Assembly: GCA_022711315.1 (NCBI GenBank)
Contig: JAKLFG010000007.1
Span: 1-64,000 of the forward strand
Reading direction: 5' to 3'
Source of the DNA: a bacterium
GTDB taxonomy: Bacteria > UBP6 > UBA1177 > JAKLFG01
DNA: 64,000 nucleotides
In this document: in pieces, positions 25,580 to 34,024 of the stretch
Numbering within the stretch: position 1 is the first letter of the stretch
How the letters are laid out: each line of letters begins with the position of its first letter
The notes under the pieces: generated by a model
Seen by the model: only the letters and a program-made list of their open reading frames with translations
Databases searched by the model: none
What the model was told of the DNA's origin: nothing
Made by a program: the position numbers and the translations under genes

Positions 25580-25584
25580 CGGCG

Positions 25585-27717
25585 TCAAAAGTCGAAAAGG
25601 ATGCCGAATTCGAACCGACTCGACGCGAGGTCGAATCCGTTCTTCGCAAAGAAATTGTCCACCCGCTCCAAGCGATAGTGCGCAAAAAGAGAGGTGTCGA
25701 TGATGCCGGTCGCCTCCCGCAGTTTTATCGCGGTCTTCTGATCGAAGAAATTCAGCGACAACTGTATGCCCACCGAACCGTGCAGGCCAAATTTCCCACC
25801 GTCCTCGACAAGATGTTTGTCTTCGATGATCCACCAGATGTAATAATCGATCCCGGCGGCAATATAGGGACGGAGCGGGAACTCGTAGACCGGCCGCAGT
25901 TTCAGTTCGGCCATGAGGGGAAGGAGGTAGAAGTAACTCCGTTCCATGCCGGCGGTACCGTCAAGACGCACCGTTCTCCCCTTGAGTTCGACGAACCCGA
26001 TACCCGCCTGCGCGGTGAGCTTGAGATATTTCCCCGCCGGGATATCGATCCCGCCGTGAAGCGCCGGAAGATAGTTCAGGTCGGAGGTGAGTATCTCGGC
26101 CATCGGGGAACCGGTAGCATCACGATCGATGTATTTGGGATCGTAAAAGCCACTGGCAAAAAGGATATTCCCGTGTACCGTTATCTCGTCATCGCCATCC
26201 TCTTCCCCTTCACCCGCCTCTTTATCCTTTTCGGTCTTTTCTATCTTCTTATCCTTTTCTTCATCCTCCTCTTCTTCTAATGCGCCTACCATACCGGGCA
26301 ACAATAAGAAACACAGGAGAAAAGAGACGGTGACCGCGCGCCGGGAAAGGGATCGGCACACCAACAGGACCGGCGCTAGGAAAAGGAATCCCGCCAACCA
26401 AGGGTGCATCATGAGCCAGGCAAGGAGCACCACCGGGAACAGGAGCACCTGCACGACCGGGCGCAGTATCGGGGCTTTCCCCATGACCGAAGCGATCGCC
26501 GGACCATGGTCGTAATAGGCCGAGACGAAAACGCGTCCCCAAGCATATGGCATCAAAAAGGCGTCTCTCCACCTGCGTAACAGGTCCACATGCGGATGCC
26601 TGCCATCTCCATATCCGACGGTCGCGATGAAACAATAGTCCCCCTTCTCCTTTCCTCCCGCCGATTTGTAGTGGCTCCAGAATCCCTCCGTGGTCGCCGC
26701 GCTTCCGGTCGTATCGATGGAGTGGTCCGGATCGCCGTTCCCGGCAAGATCTTCCGCCCATACTCTGATGGCATAGATATACGCGTCAACGCCGGCATCA
26801 TTGTTGACGAGCCCGTACCCGTCCTTGCCCTCAAGAGTGAAGGTCGCCGTCTCGTCGGACCGTTGCGATTCTTTCAGGTCGAAGGTGAAGGAGAGGGTGG
26901 TTCTTTTCTCCTTTCCCTCGTAGACGAAAAGGCCTTCCATCTCCGCATGGTAACGCCCGATCGATTCGCCGCTCTTTCCCTGCGCATCGATCTCGGGCCG
27001 CGTTATCGCGAGGTATATCTTCCGATTGCCGCTTTCGGTCTTAACGGCGGAGGGAGCCGCCGGGGGCACATTGTCGAGGCGAACGGTGAACAGCTCTCTC
27101 GTCTCATCCGTACCGTACAACAAGGGCTGCCTGACCAGAGCCGTATCGTTGTCGGTAACGGTATCGGTGTCGACATCGATATCGTTATCAGAGACCACAT
27201 CGTCATCGACGGCGTCCCGGTCAACGACGACGACCAGATTGAAATTGTACTGACCATCTCGTTCCGCCGGCCAGTCATCCTGTTCGATCACATCGTCGTC
27301 GGATAGCAGGTCGTCATGGGTGCCTTCGTCGTCCGGCACGGTCACCTCATCGGTCATCTCGTTGTCCGAAAGGAGATCATCATCGTCCGATCCTGCGGCA
27401 AACGATCGGGAAAAGATCACTGCACCGCCGGCAAGATCATAAAGATCGGACCCGTTCACCGAAAGGCGGTTCCCGGTCGCGGAAAGGTCCCCGCTACTGC
27501 GCGAGGACCCGGGGAACACCGTCGTCATACCATTGACCAGCACCTCGAGATAGACCTCTTCGACCGCGCTCAATTGCGGGAGATCGAAGTATATCTCGAG
27601 AGAGCCGTTATTATTGATCTCTCGGTGCGTCGGATCGAACGATATCTCGGAAACATCCTCGGCATAGGCAAGGATCGTTGCCGCCAACAACACCATCACC
27701 ACGGTGAACTTTCTCAT
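25585..27717 (-). CDS. Multidomain envelope protein: acidic linker, CFIATVGYG domain, internal signal-like segment, beta-barrel
   Basis: 710 residues. Signal peptide MRKFTVVMVLLAATILAYA; beta-rich domain 25-105; Asp-rich linkers 111-145 and 166-192 (DDDVVSDNDIDVDTDTVTDN); a fibronectin/Ig-like stretch 205-345; then CFIATVGYG at 362-370 with the usual follow-on LLRRWRDAFLMPYAWGRVFV and YYDHGP, the family normally spelled CFIATAAYG. Two hydrophobic helices follow (421-452). RRAVTVSFLLCFLLLPGMVG (459-478) looks like a second signal peptide, followed by a Glu/Lys-rich linker and a 200-residue outer-membrane-barrel-like domain ending in F. This looks like two exported genes joined. Overlaps asd stop by 4 bases. 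Function unknown. Confidence 0.75.
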   Translation of the reverse strand: MRKFTVVMVLLAATILAYAEDVSEISFDPTHREINNNGSLEIYFDLPQLSAVEEVYLEVLVNGMTTVFPGSSRSSGDLSATGNRLSVNGSDLYDLAGGAVIFSRSFAAGSDDDDLLSDNEMTDEVTVPDDEGTHDDLLSDDDVIEQDDWPAERDGQYNFNLVVVVDRDAVDDDVVSDNDIDVDTDTVTDNDTALVRQPLLYGTDETRELFTVRLDNVPPAAPSAVKTESGNRKIYLAITRPEIDAQGKSGESIGRYHAEMEGLFVYEGKEKRTTLSFTFDLKESQRSDETATFTLEGKDGYGLVNNDAGVDAYIYAIRVWAEDLAGNGDPDHSIDTTGSAATTEGFWSHYKSAGGKEKGDYCFIATVGYGDGRHPHVDLLRRWRDAFLMPYAWGRVFVSAYYDHGPAIASVMGKAPILRPVVQVLLFPVVLLAWLMMHPWLAGFLFLAPVLLVCRSLSRRAVTVSFLLCFLLLPGMVGALEEEEDEEKDKKIEKTEKDKEAGEGEEDGDDEITVHGNILFASGFYDPKYIDRDATGSPMAEILTSDLNYLPALHGGIDIPAGKYLKLTAQAGIGFVELKGRTVRLDGTAGMERSYFYLLPLMAELKLRPVYEFPLRPYIAAGIDYYIWWIIEDKHLVEDGGKFGLHGSVGIQLSLNFFDQKTAIKLREATGIIDTSLFAHYRLERVDNFFAKNGFDLASSRFEFGILFDF

Positions 27718-28748
27718 GCCAGCTCCTTGCCGATGACCATCTCGGCGATCTGAACCCCGTTAAGCGCCGCACCTTTCCTGATGTTGTCGGCGACCACCCA
27801 CGCCTGCACCCTCGTGCGATCCGCACCGGACCGTCCGTACCTGATACGGCCAACGAATATGGCATCCCTTCCTGCGACATCAGCCGGCGTAGGATAGACC
27901 AGTTTCTCCGGATCATCCATAAGCGCAAGACCCCTCTTTTCGCTGATGGCGACGCGCAATCGCTCGATGTCGACCGGTCGCTCAAGATCTGCGGTCACCG
28001 ACTCGGCATGACCATAAAAGGTCGGCACACGCACCGCCGTGCAATCGATGTCGAGGTCAGGTTTCCCTAGTATCTTGCGTGATTCGTTGATGAGTTTTTT
28101 CTCCTCTTCCGTGTAACCGTCGGGATGGAACTTGTCGATGTGCGGAATGACATTGAACGCGACCCTTTGAGGGAAAACCTCGGGGACCGCACTTCTGCAG
28201 GAGAACACCTCGGCCGTTTGGCGTTGCAACTCCTCGATACCCTTCTGCCCGGCGCCGCTGACGCTCTGATAGGTACTCACCACGACCGACCTGAGGCCGA
28301 ACAGATCGTCCAATACCTGAAGATACGGGACCAGCTGTATCGTCGAGCAGTTCGGGTTTGCCACGATATATCCTTCCGCAAGGCCTTTTTTTAGCAGGTG
28401 ACCGTTGACCTCGGGCACCACGAGCGGCACATCGGGTTCCATGCGAAAGGCGGAACTTTTATCGATGACAACGGCGCCGTGACGGGCAAAGATCGGCGCG
28501 AAACGGGAGGAGACGAGCGCGCCCGCGCAAAAAAAGACGATGTCGTGCCTCGCCTCTTTGGCGGTCGGCTCTGAAAGGACCGTGATCGGCACTTCCGAGC
28601 CGCGATATTCGACTGTCGCACCCCGTGAATTCTCGCTTGCATACAGTGTGATGTCCGCTATCGGGAAATGCCGCTCACCAAGTATGGAGAGCAATTCTCG
28701 ACCGACCGCCCCCGTCGCGCCGACCACCGCGATGCGATATTTCTTCAT
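27714..28748 (-). CDS. asd: Aspartate-semialdehyde dehydrogenase
   Basis: NADPH-dependent reduction of aspartyl phosphate to aspartate semialdehyde, feeding lysine/diaminopimelate, threonine and methionine synthesis. 344 residues, normal length. N-terminal Rossmann motif VVGATGAVGRELLSIL, DKSSAFRME, catalytic cysteine in VANPNCSTIQLV, QSVSGAGQKGIEEL, IPHIDKFHPDGYTEEE and the basic/His segment VPTFYGHAESV are all intact. Ribosome site AGGAGGT with 6-base spacer. First gene of a set with the CFIATVGYG fusion and truA; promoter at 28793-28821. Confidence 0.96.
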   Translation of the reverse strand: MKKYRIAVVGATGAVGRELLSILGERHFPIADITLYASENSRGATVEYRGSEVPITVLSEPTAKEARHDIVFFCAGALVSSRFAPIFARHGAVVIDKSSAFRMEPDVPLVVPEVNGHLLKKGLAEGYIVANPNCSTIQLVPYLQVLDDLFGLRSVVVSTYQSVSGAGQKGIEELQRQTAEVFSCRSAVPEVFPQRVAFNVIPHIDKFHPDGYTEEEKKLINESRKILGKPDLDIDCTAVRVPTFYGHAESVTADLERPVDIERLRVAISEKRGLALMDDPEKLVYPTPADVAGRDAIFVGRIRYGRSGADRTRVQAWVVADNIRKGAALNGVQIAEMVIGKELA

Positions 28749-28792
28749 CTGTGTACCTCCTGCTCGGAACGAACGCCTTGTATCGACCGCCG

Positions 28793-28821
28793 ATATTACA
28801 AAAAAAGGGCACGATATGCAA
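28793..28821 (-). promoter_or_regulatory. Promoter of asd
   Basis: Minus strand: TTGCAT, 17 bases, TAATAT, about 45 bases upstream of the asd ATG. Confidence 0.55.
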
Positions 28822-28980
28822 CTCGTATGCCATTTTTATTCATCAATCTTTCCATGCGATTACAAACAAAAGATATCCTGTCCGCCGACAAGATGCCACT
28901 CTGACACGAAAAACTGTCACCTTTTCCGGACCATCGAGAAACCGGACCGCCCCCACCATCTTTTTCGATGCCGTTTTATC

Positions 28981-29008
28981 TTGACAATGAAACATCGACA
29001 TATAACAT
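28981..29008 (+). promoter_or_regulatory. Promoter of efp operon
   Basis: TTGACA, 16 bases, TAACAT, about 46 bases before ATG 29055. The rest of the 300-base asd/efp gap holds no recognisable gene. Confidence 0.55.
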
Positions 29009-29054
29009 TACCGCGATTAAGATTTTTTGTTTTCCACTGCATGGAGGTCTTTTC

Positions 29055-29624
29055 ATGGTCTCGATATCGACATCCGAGTTCCGGCGCGGTTTAAAAATAG
29101 AGATGGAAGGGGTGCCCTATGCGATCGTCGACATGGTGCACATCCAGCAGAAAAGGCGGGCCGTCATCAAGACAAAGCTCCGCAACATCCTTTCCGGCTC
29201 CATATCCGAATACACTTTTTTAAACGGCGACAAGGTCGAGAAGCCTGACCTTGATGAGCGCACCATGGAGTATCTGTACCATGACGGCGATCACTATCAC
29301 TTCATGGACCAAGAGAGTTTCGAACAGATAACCATCGACGAGCGGATCATAGAGGACGCCATACCCTTCATGCGTGAGAACGAGCGGGTCCTCGTGCAGT
29401 TCTACAACGGCTCACCCATCTCGGTCGAACTACCGCAGTTCATCGAACTCACGATAGCGGAGACCGAGCCCGGCTACAAAGGGGACACCGTCACCAGTTC
29501 CTTCAAGCCGGCAAAAGTGACCACCGGAGGCACGGTGCAGGTACCCATGTTCGTCGGTGTCGGCGATGTTGTCCGCGTGAACACCACCGAGAATTTCAAG
29601 TATGTCGAACGCGTTAAGAAGTGA
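29055..29624 (+). CDS. efp: Translation elongation factor P with atypical tip loop
   Basis: Relieves ribosome stalling at polyproline by binding between P and E sites. 189 residues from ATG 29055, preceded by GGAGG; an upstream in-frame ATG has no ribosome site. Three-domain layout is normal: KOW-like N-domain (TSEFRRGLKIEMEGVPYAIV), OB domain (MEYLYHDGDHYHFMDQES), and C-terminal OB (TSSFKPAKVTTGGTVQVPMF). The tip loop reads HIQQKRRAVIKTKLRN, so the modifiable residue is Lys33, but the usual PGKG is QQKR, and the flank AVIKTKLRN resembles the arginine-type EF-Ps. No epmA, epmB or earP is visible. The TPR gene follows after 12 bases. Confidence 0.94.
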   Translation: MVSISTSEFRRGLKIEMEGVPYAIVDMVHIQQKRRAVIKTKLRNILSGSISEYTFLNGDKVEKPDLDERTMEYLYHDGDHYHFMDQESFEQITIDERIIEDAIPFMRENERVLVQFYNGSPISVELPQFIELTIAETEPGYKGDTVTSSFKPAKVTTGGTVQVPMFVGVGDVVRVNTTENFKYVERVKK

Positions 29625-29636
29625 TCGGGGCCGGTT

Positions 29637-31799
29637 TTGGGCGAAGTGACCAATAAAAAGAACCTGTTCGGGTTTCCGAAGAAAACGAAGGAATCCGAAG
29701 AGATAGATCAGTACCTCGCACTCATAAAAAAAGAGCCCGATAACGACCGCAACTATATCCGTCTCGCGGAACTATACACCCGTGCCGGCGAAGAGGAAAA
29801 GGCCATCGAAGTGTACGAGAAGGTCGCTCTTCTTTTCGAAAAGAAGGGGTTCTTCAACAAGGCCAAGGCGGTGCTCAAACAGGCGCTTGCCATCAATCCC
29901 GACCACGGGCGCATCAATGTGCTTCTCGCCGATCTCGACAAGGATGACGGGCTTATTAAAGACGCGGTCATGCGGTATCAGACCGCCGTGAATTACTTCA
30001 TAAATACCGGTAACAAGGCAGCCGCCACGACCATACTCAAAAAGATAGTCGAGATCCAGCCCCAGAACATCTCCTATGCGATAAAACTCGCGACGCTTCT
30101 GGTCACGGAAAAGATGTACCACGATGCGGAGAAGATCCTGACGCCGCTCATGGTATCGTTGAAGAGCACCAACAAAAGCGCCGATTATGTCGCCGTCCTC
30201 AAACTGCTCTATCTTGCCAAGAACGAGAATCCCGACATCGGGCGCGAACTGGTGAAGGCCTACATCAAAAGCGGGAATCACCCTCAGGCGCTCTCCATGC
30301 TTCACAAGTTGCTTCTCGCCGACCCGGAATCCACCGACCTCCTCGAACAACTCGCCTTTCTTTTCGAACGGATGGGGGAGAAAGAGAAACTGGAAGCGGT
30401 CTACAAACAACTGGCATCCCTCTATCAGGAAAGACACTCGACCGAAGAAAGCCGCAAATATTATCGTAAGGTGCTCGAACTTAACCCGCGCGACACCGAG
30501 GCGCTCCTCGCGCTTAACGAAGAGGGGCGACTTCGCGACATCATTTCGGGGAAGATAGCCTCCGCCTCGGTCGACATCGCGGGAGACGAACATGACGAGG
30601 AAGACGAAGATATCGAGATAGAACTCGATGATCATGAAAGATCGGCGATATCGACCCCGCCGGTCACGCCATCGACCCCTCAAGAGAGCGCCATTCCGGA
30701 AAAGAAGGAGCCGGCGCCCGAAAGCGAGACCGCACAACGCTCCGCATCTTCGCGTCAGACCATCAAAGAGGCTCAGGTCTTCCGGAGTTACCGTCTTTTT
30801 GACCGAGCACTGGAAAGATTGAAAACCTATCCGTCCTGGGAGAAGGATGTCGATATACTTGATCTCATCGCTGAGATATATATCGAAAAGAACGACATCC
30901 GATCCGGCGCCGAGACCATTTTCCAGTTGATAACGGTCTATCTTGAGAATGGCGACGAAGCGCACGCAAAGAGCATCTTTTACGATGCGAAAGACATGTT
31001 GGAGATCATGCCCGAGGCCTTCCAGCAGATGCACGAGGTGCTCGCAAGCATGGAAGAGCGGCCCATGATGCTTTCGACACCGGAGGATGCACCGACCGCT
31101 CCTCCTTCCCTGAAGGTCGATCATCACGCCGAGTCCCCTCTTCTTCTCGACCCCGAGGAAGAAAAAGCCGCTCCCTCGCCCCCCCCGGCACTTTCGGCGG
31201 CCGACAAGGAATTCGCCGATATGGCGCGCGACCTGCTGACCGAACTGAATGAGATACGCGAACCGGAACAGAAACGACTGGATGAATTGGAGTTCTTCAT
31301 CAGCATAGAGGACTATCAAAGCGCGACGATACTTCTGCAGGAACTGGTGTCCAGTTACCCGGAGTCGAAACTGCTTGTCGGTTTCCGCGACATCATTCCC
31401 TTGAAAAAGGAAGAGAACATCGCCGACACACTTGACGAGGTCAAGGAATCGCTCTCGAAGACCATGCGGGGAGCCGACCAATCGGCCGAAGATTTTTACA
31501 ATATGGGGATAGTCCACCTCTCGATGGGCATGATCGCCGAGGCCATCGGCTATTTCGAGCAGGCAGCGCAGATGAACGGCACCGACCCGAAATACCTGAT
31601 CGCCATATCCGATGCGTGGTTCCAGAGCGGCAAGAACGCTCAGAGCCTCAAATATGCTCAAAAAGCGCTCGAAAAAGCGACCGATGACGATTCAAAAGCG
31701 GAAATTCTTGAAAAGATCGCCAATCTTTACTACAGTGCGGGAGACACCGGTCGCCAACAACAGGCGCTGGAAGAGATAAAAAGACTGAAACGGAGATGA
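29637..31799 (+). CDS. Large cytoplasmic TPR-repeat protein
   Basis: 720 residues, no signal or membrane segment. Likely starts at TTG 29637 (GGGG 9 bases upstream), or at GTG 29646. Residues 20-320 hold many TPRs (LAELYTRAGEEEKAIEVYEK, KKGFFNKAKAVLKQALAINP). An acidic stretch (DEEDEDIEIELDDHE) and a Pro-rich linker separate this from a second TPR set at the C-terminus (FYNMGIVHLSMGMIAEAIGY). It would act as a scaffold. The gene begins 12 bases after efp and overlaps the next gene by 4, in a row of four unfamiliar genes ending with rsmD; a shared complex with the membrane proteins downstream is inferred. Confidence 0.75.
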   Translation: MGEVTNKKNLFGFPKKTKESEEIDQYLALIKKEPDNDRNYIRLAELYTRAGEEEKAIEVYEKVALLFEKKGFFNKAKAVLKQALAINPDHGRINVLLADLDKDDGLIKDAVMRYQTAVNYFINTGNKAAATTILKKIVEIQPQNISYAIKLATLLVTEKMYHDAEKILTPLMVSLKSTNKSADYVAVLKLLYLAKNENPDIGRELVKAYIKSGNHPQALSMLHKLLLADPESTDLLEQLAFLFERMGEKEKLEAVYKQLASLYQERHSTEESRKYYRKVLELNPRDTEALLALNEEGRLRDIISGKIASASVDIAGDEHDEEDEDIEIELDDHERSAISTPPVTPSTPQESAIPEKKEPAPESETAQRSASSRQTIKEAQVFRSYRLFDRALERLKTYPSWEKDVDILDLIAEIYIEKNDIRSGAETIFQLITVYLENGDEAHAKSIFYDAKDMLEIMPEAFQQMHEVLASMEERPMMLSTPEDAPTAPPSLKVDHHAESPLLLDPEEEKAAPSPPPALSAADKEFADMARDLLTELNEIREPEQKRLDELEFFISIEDYQSATILLQELVSSYPESKLLVGFRDIIPLKKEENIADTLDEVKESLSKTMRGADQSAEDFYNMGIVHLSMGMIAEAIGYFEQAAQMNGTDPKYLIAISDAWFQSGKNAQSLKYAQKALEKATDDDSKAEILEKIANLYYSAGDTGRQQQALEEIKRLKRR

Positions 31800-32590
31800 G
31801 CGTGAAAGGGTCTTTGGGTCTTCTTTCCCTGATCCCGGTTTGTTTTCCCATCATGCTGTATGCCGGAAAACTGACGGTCACTGTCACATACACGCCTTCC
31901 GCGGTCTCCCGCGAAGAGACCATGCCGGAGGCTCCGATCAAGGACAACTACCATCAGATATCGGCACTCGCCCCCGAAAAAATATGGGAACCGGAAGGGT
32001 ATTATGCCGTGCTGGAGGGCACCGATAAGGGAGCTCCGACCGACGAAACGGCCTATCTCCGCGGCCTTTCGGTCAACCGCAACTATTTCCTCCTTAAGAT
32101 CGACGGAAAACTCCTTCTACAGAACGGGGAGTCGTTCGCGCGGGAGTTCACCGTTATCGATGACACCGGCACCGTGACCAAAGAATTCATTGTTAAACCG
32201 AACACCACCGCGCCCTACGCCTTCATGCGCACCGGCACCTACACCTTCATCGACAATCGGAACCCGACCTGCAAGATCTATGTCAAGGTGCTCGCGGCCT
32301 GCGTGATCTTCCCGGTGCGCGGCCCCTCCTTGCGGATAGACCTGCCGGTGCTGGATCCCGGCACCTACTCCTTTAAAATCTACTATGCCTTCCGGCAGAT
32401 ATTCCAAGAGGATTTCTCGATGGTCGGTGACTCGGTGCAGGATGTCTCCTACCGGATAGCCGATCGCGAGGTCTTTCGTAGTGACTCGACGACCTTTACC
32501 GGAAGCCGCATCCTCTCCCGATCTCCCGTTTCTGACCGTCCGGGGCCGGCTGGCGCTCCGAATGTAGGCGCATCGCAACAGCAACCATAG
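31796..32590 (+). CDS. Exported protein with possible cupredoxin-like fold
   Basis: 264 residues with a signal peptide (LGLLSLIPVCFPIMLYA). The mature part has beta-rich segments; EFIVKPNTTAPYAFMRTGTY followed by TFIDNRNPTCKIYVKVLAA looks like a cupredoxin-type sandwich, yet the His/Cys/Met copper set is not evident, so it may be structural only. The C-terminus is a low-complexity Ser/Pro/Gly/Gln tail ending SQQQP. It overlaps the TPR gene by 4 bases and precedes the MXAN_5187-like gene by 16. A specific function cannot be assigned. Confidence 0.6.
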   Translation: MSVKGSLGLLSLIPVCFPIMLYAGKLTVTVTYTPSAVSREETMPEAPIKDNYHQISALAPEKIWEPEGYYAVLEGTDKGAPTDETAYLRGLSVNRNYFLLKIDGKLLLQNGESFAREFTVIDDTGTVTKEFIVKPNTTAPYAFMRTGTYTFIDNRNPTCKIYVKVLAACVIFPVRGPSLRIDLPVLDPGTYSFKIYYAFRQIFQEDFSMVGDSVQDVSYRIADREVFRSDSTTFTGSRILSRSPVSDRPGPAGAPNVGASQQQP

Positions 32591-32606
32591 TTACGGAGGG
32601 GCTGTT

Positions 32607-34016
32607 ATGTTGGGAAATGTCTGGCTCAAGATCAAAGTGTTCTTCTTCATCTCCAGCGTCCTCGCATTCCTTTCCTTCCTGTTCTTCAATCTTTTTGACC
32701 ATCTGGTCACTAGGATAAACTTCCAGCAGGGAGCCGATAACACCTTCCGATACCTCGAACAACGGATAAAGAACCACCAGTACGAACTCATCACCCGCTC
32801 CTTCGATATATCTTCGAAACTCAAGGTCACTACCGATAAAAAGACCAAGCAGGTGGTCTTCGACACGCAAGGGATCGACGCCAACCTCCTCTTCGCCTTT
32901 CTTGACGGCAACGGCTCTTTGGTGACCGGGAGTTTTCGCATCTTCAATTCCATGGCGGGAGTGCCGGCCGTCGATCGCGCCATCCGTGACGGGGTCGCTT
33001 CCGACGGTATGCTGAAAACGGAAGGCGAAAGATACCTCATCGGTGTAGCTCCGTTCAATGTCGATCTGGGACTTGATAGACCGAAACGGATGATAGCGGT
33101 GACCCTTGTCCCTATCCGCGAAGCATTGAGCGGCGTATCGGTGACCTTCCCCGCACAGGTCTACGCGGACAGCACCCTGTTGTACGAATTTAATAAGGAA
33201 TCCCTCTTGAAGATCAATTCGGGCGAGAGGCAGACGCAGATACAGGCGGCGGTAGACGATATTCTTGCGGGAAATGCTCCCCGCCCCATCGACCGCTGGC
33301 TTCAGATATCGTCTTTTTCCCTGCCTTCCGATATCCGATCGGCCGGTGGCAGGACGACCTTCGTGGGATTCATGAGCGCTCTGCCCGGTTACGATGTCTA
33401 TAACAAGAGCGTCACCTACATAGGTCTGTATGCGCTCGCGACCATCATCATCACGCTCATTTTCACTATTCTTATCACCTATGATGTCGACCGCGGATTC
33501 AAGAGACTCGCCGCCGATATCTCCCGGCTTAGGATCGGAGAGAAACTGGTACTGCACAAATATAGCCATGGCGCAGGTATCGTTGTTTCGTCGCTGAACC
33601 ACCTCATCGGAAATTACCAGAAACATAACGAATCGGTAGGCCACGGCTCTTCGCTCTCAGCCTTGGTCCCCGAAATAAAGGATGAAGAGGTCGAGATACC
33701 CGAACCCTCTTTCGACAAGAAACGGGACCCGGCTCCCGCTACAGACACCTCAAAGACCGTCCGCACCGGCGGCACCGACCCGAAGATCGCGCAACCGGTC
33801 GACAATGCTGACCCCTATGCCGCCCTCTGGGATACCTATCGTGGCATCAAGGAGAAAAACGGGGAAAAAGTAACGGATCAGGAAAAAACCTCGTTTCTCG
33901 CAAAACTGAAAACCAATCGTGTCTCCATCATGAGCAAATACAGTTGTCGGGATGTCTCCTTCGTGATCGAGGAGAAAGAGGGGAAACCGGTCATTAAAGC
34001 AAAACCGGTCAAATAG
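32607..34016 (+). CDS. Two-helix membrane sensor-like protein with MXAN_5187-type C-terminal domain
   Basis: 469 residues. TM1 (VFFFISSVLAFLSFLFFNLF), an extracytoplasmic domain of about 240 residues resembling a Cache/double-PAS sensor (NLLFAFLDGNGSLVTGSFR), TM2 (YIGLYALATIIITLIFTILI), a HAMP-like stretch (DRGFKRLAADISRLRIGEKL), a Pro/Asp-rich linker, and a compact C-terminal domain with WDTYRGIKEKNGEKV, FLAKLKTNRVSIMSKYSCRD and VSFVIEEKEGKPVIKAKP. That last domain matches my memory of myxobacterial MXAN_5187-family proteins. No kinase or methyl-accepting domain. Probably a signal-transducing or scaffold protein of the operon. Confidence 0.65.
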   Translation: MLGNVWLKIKVFFFISSVLAFLSFLFFNLFDHLVTRINFQQGADNTFRYLEQRIKNHQYELITRSFDISSKLKVTTDKKTKQVVFDTQGIDANLLFAFLDGNGSLVTGSFRIFNSMAGVPAVDRAIRDGVASDGMLKTEGERYLIGVAPFNVDLGLDRPKRMIAVTLVPIREALSGVSVTFPAQVYADSTLLYEFNKESLLKINSGERQTQIQAAVDDILAGNAPRPIDRWLQISSFSLPSDIRSAGGRTTFVGFMSALPGYDVYNKSVTYIGLYALATIIITLIFTILITYDVDRGFKRLAADISRLRIGEKLVLHKYSHGAGIVVSSLNHLIGNYQKHNESVGHGSSLSALVPEIKDEEVEIPEPSFDKKRDPAPATDTSKTVRTGGTDPKIAQPVDNADPYAALWDTYRGIKEKNGEKVTDQEKTSFLAKLKTNRVSIMSKYSCRDVSFVIEEKEGKPVIKAKPVK

Positions 34017-34024
34017 AACGGTTC

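Noticed and set aside
28801-28966. Small frames in the asd/efp gap (e.g. starting 28751)
   Set aside because: No ribosome site, atypical codons and overlap with both promoters.
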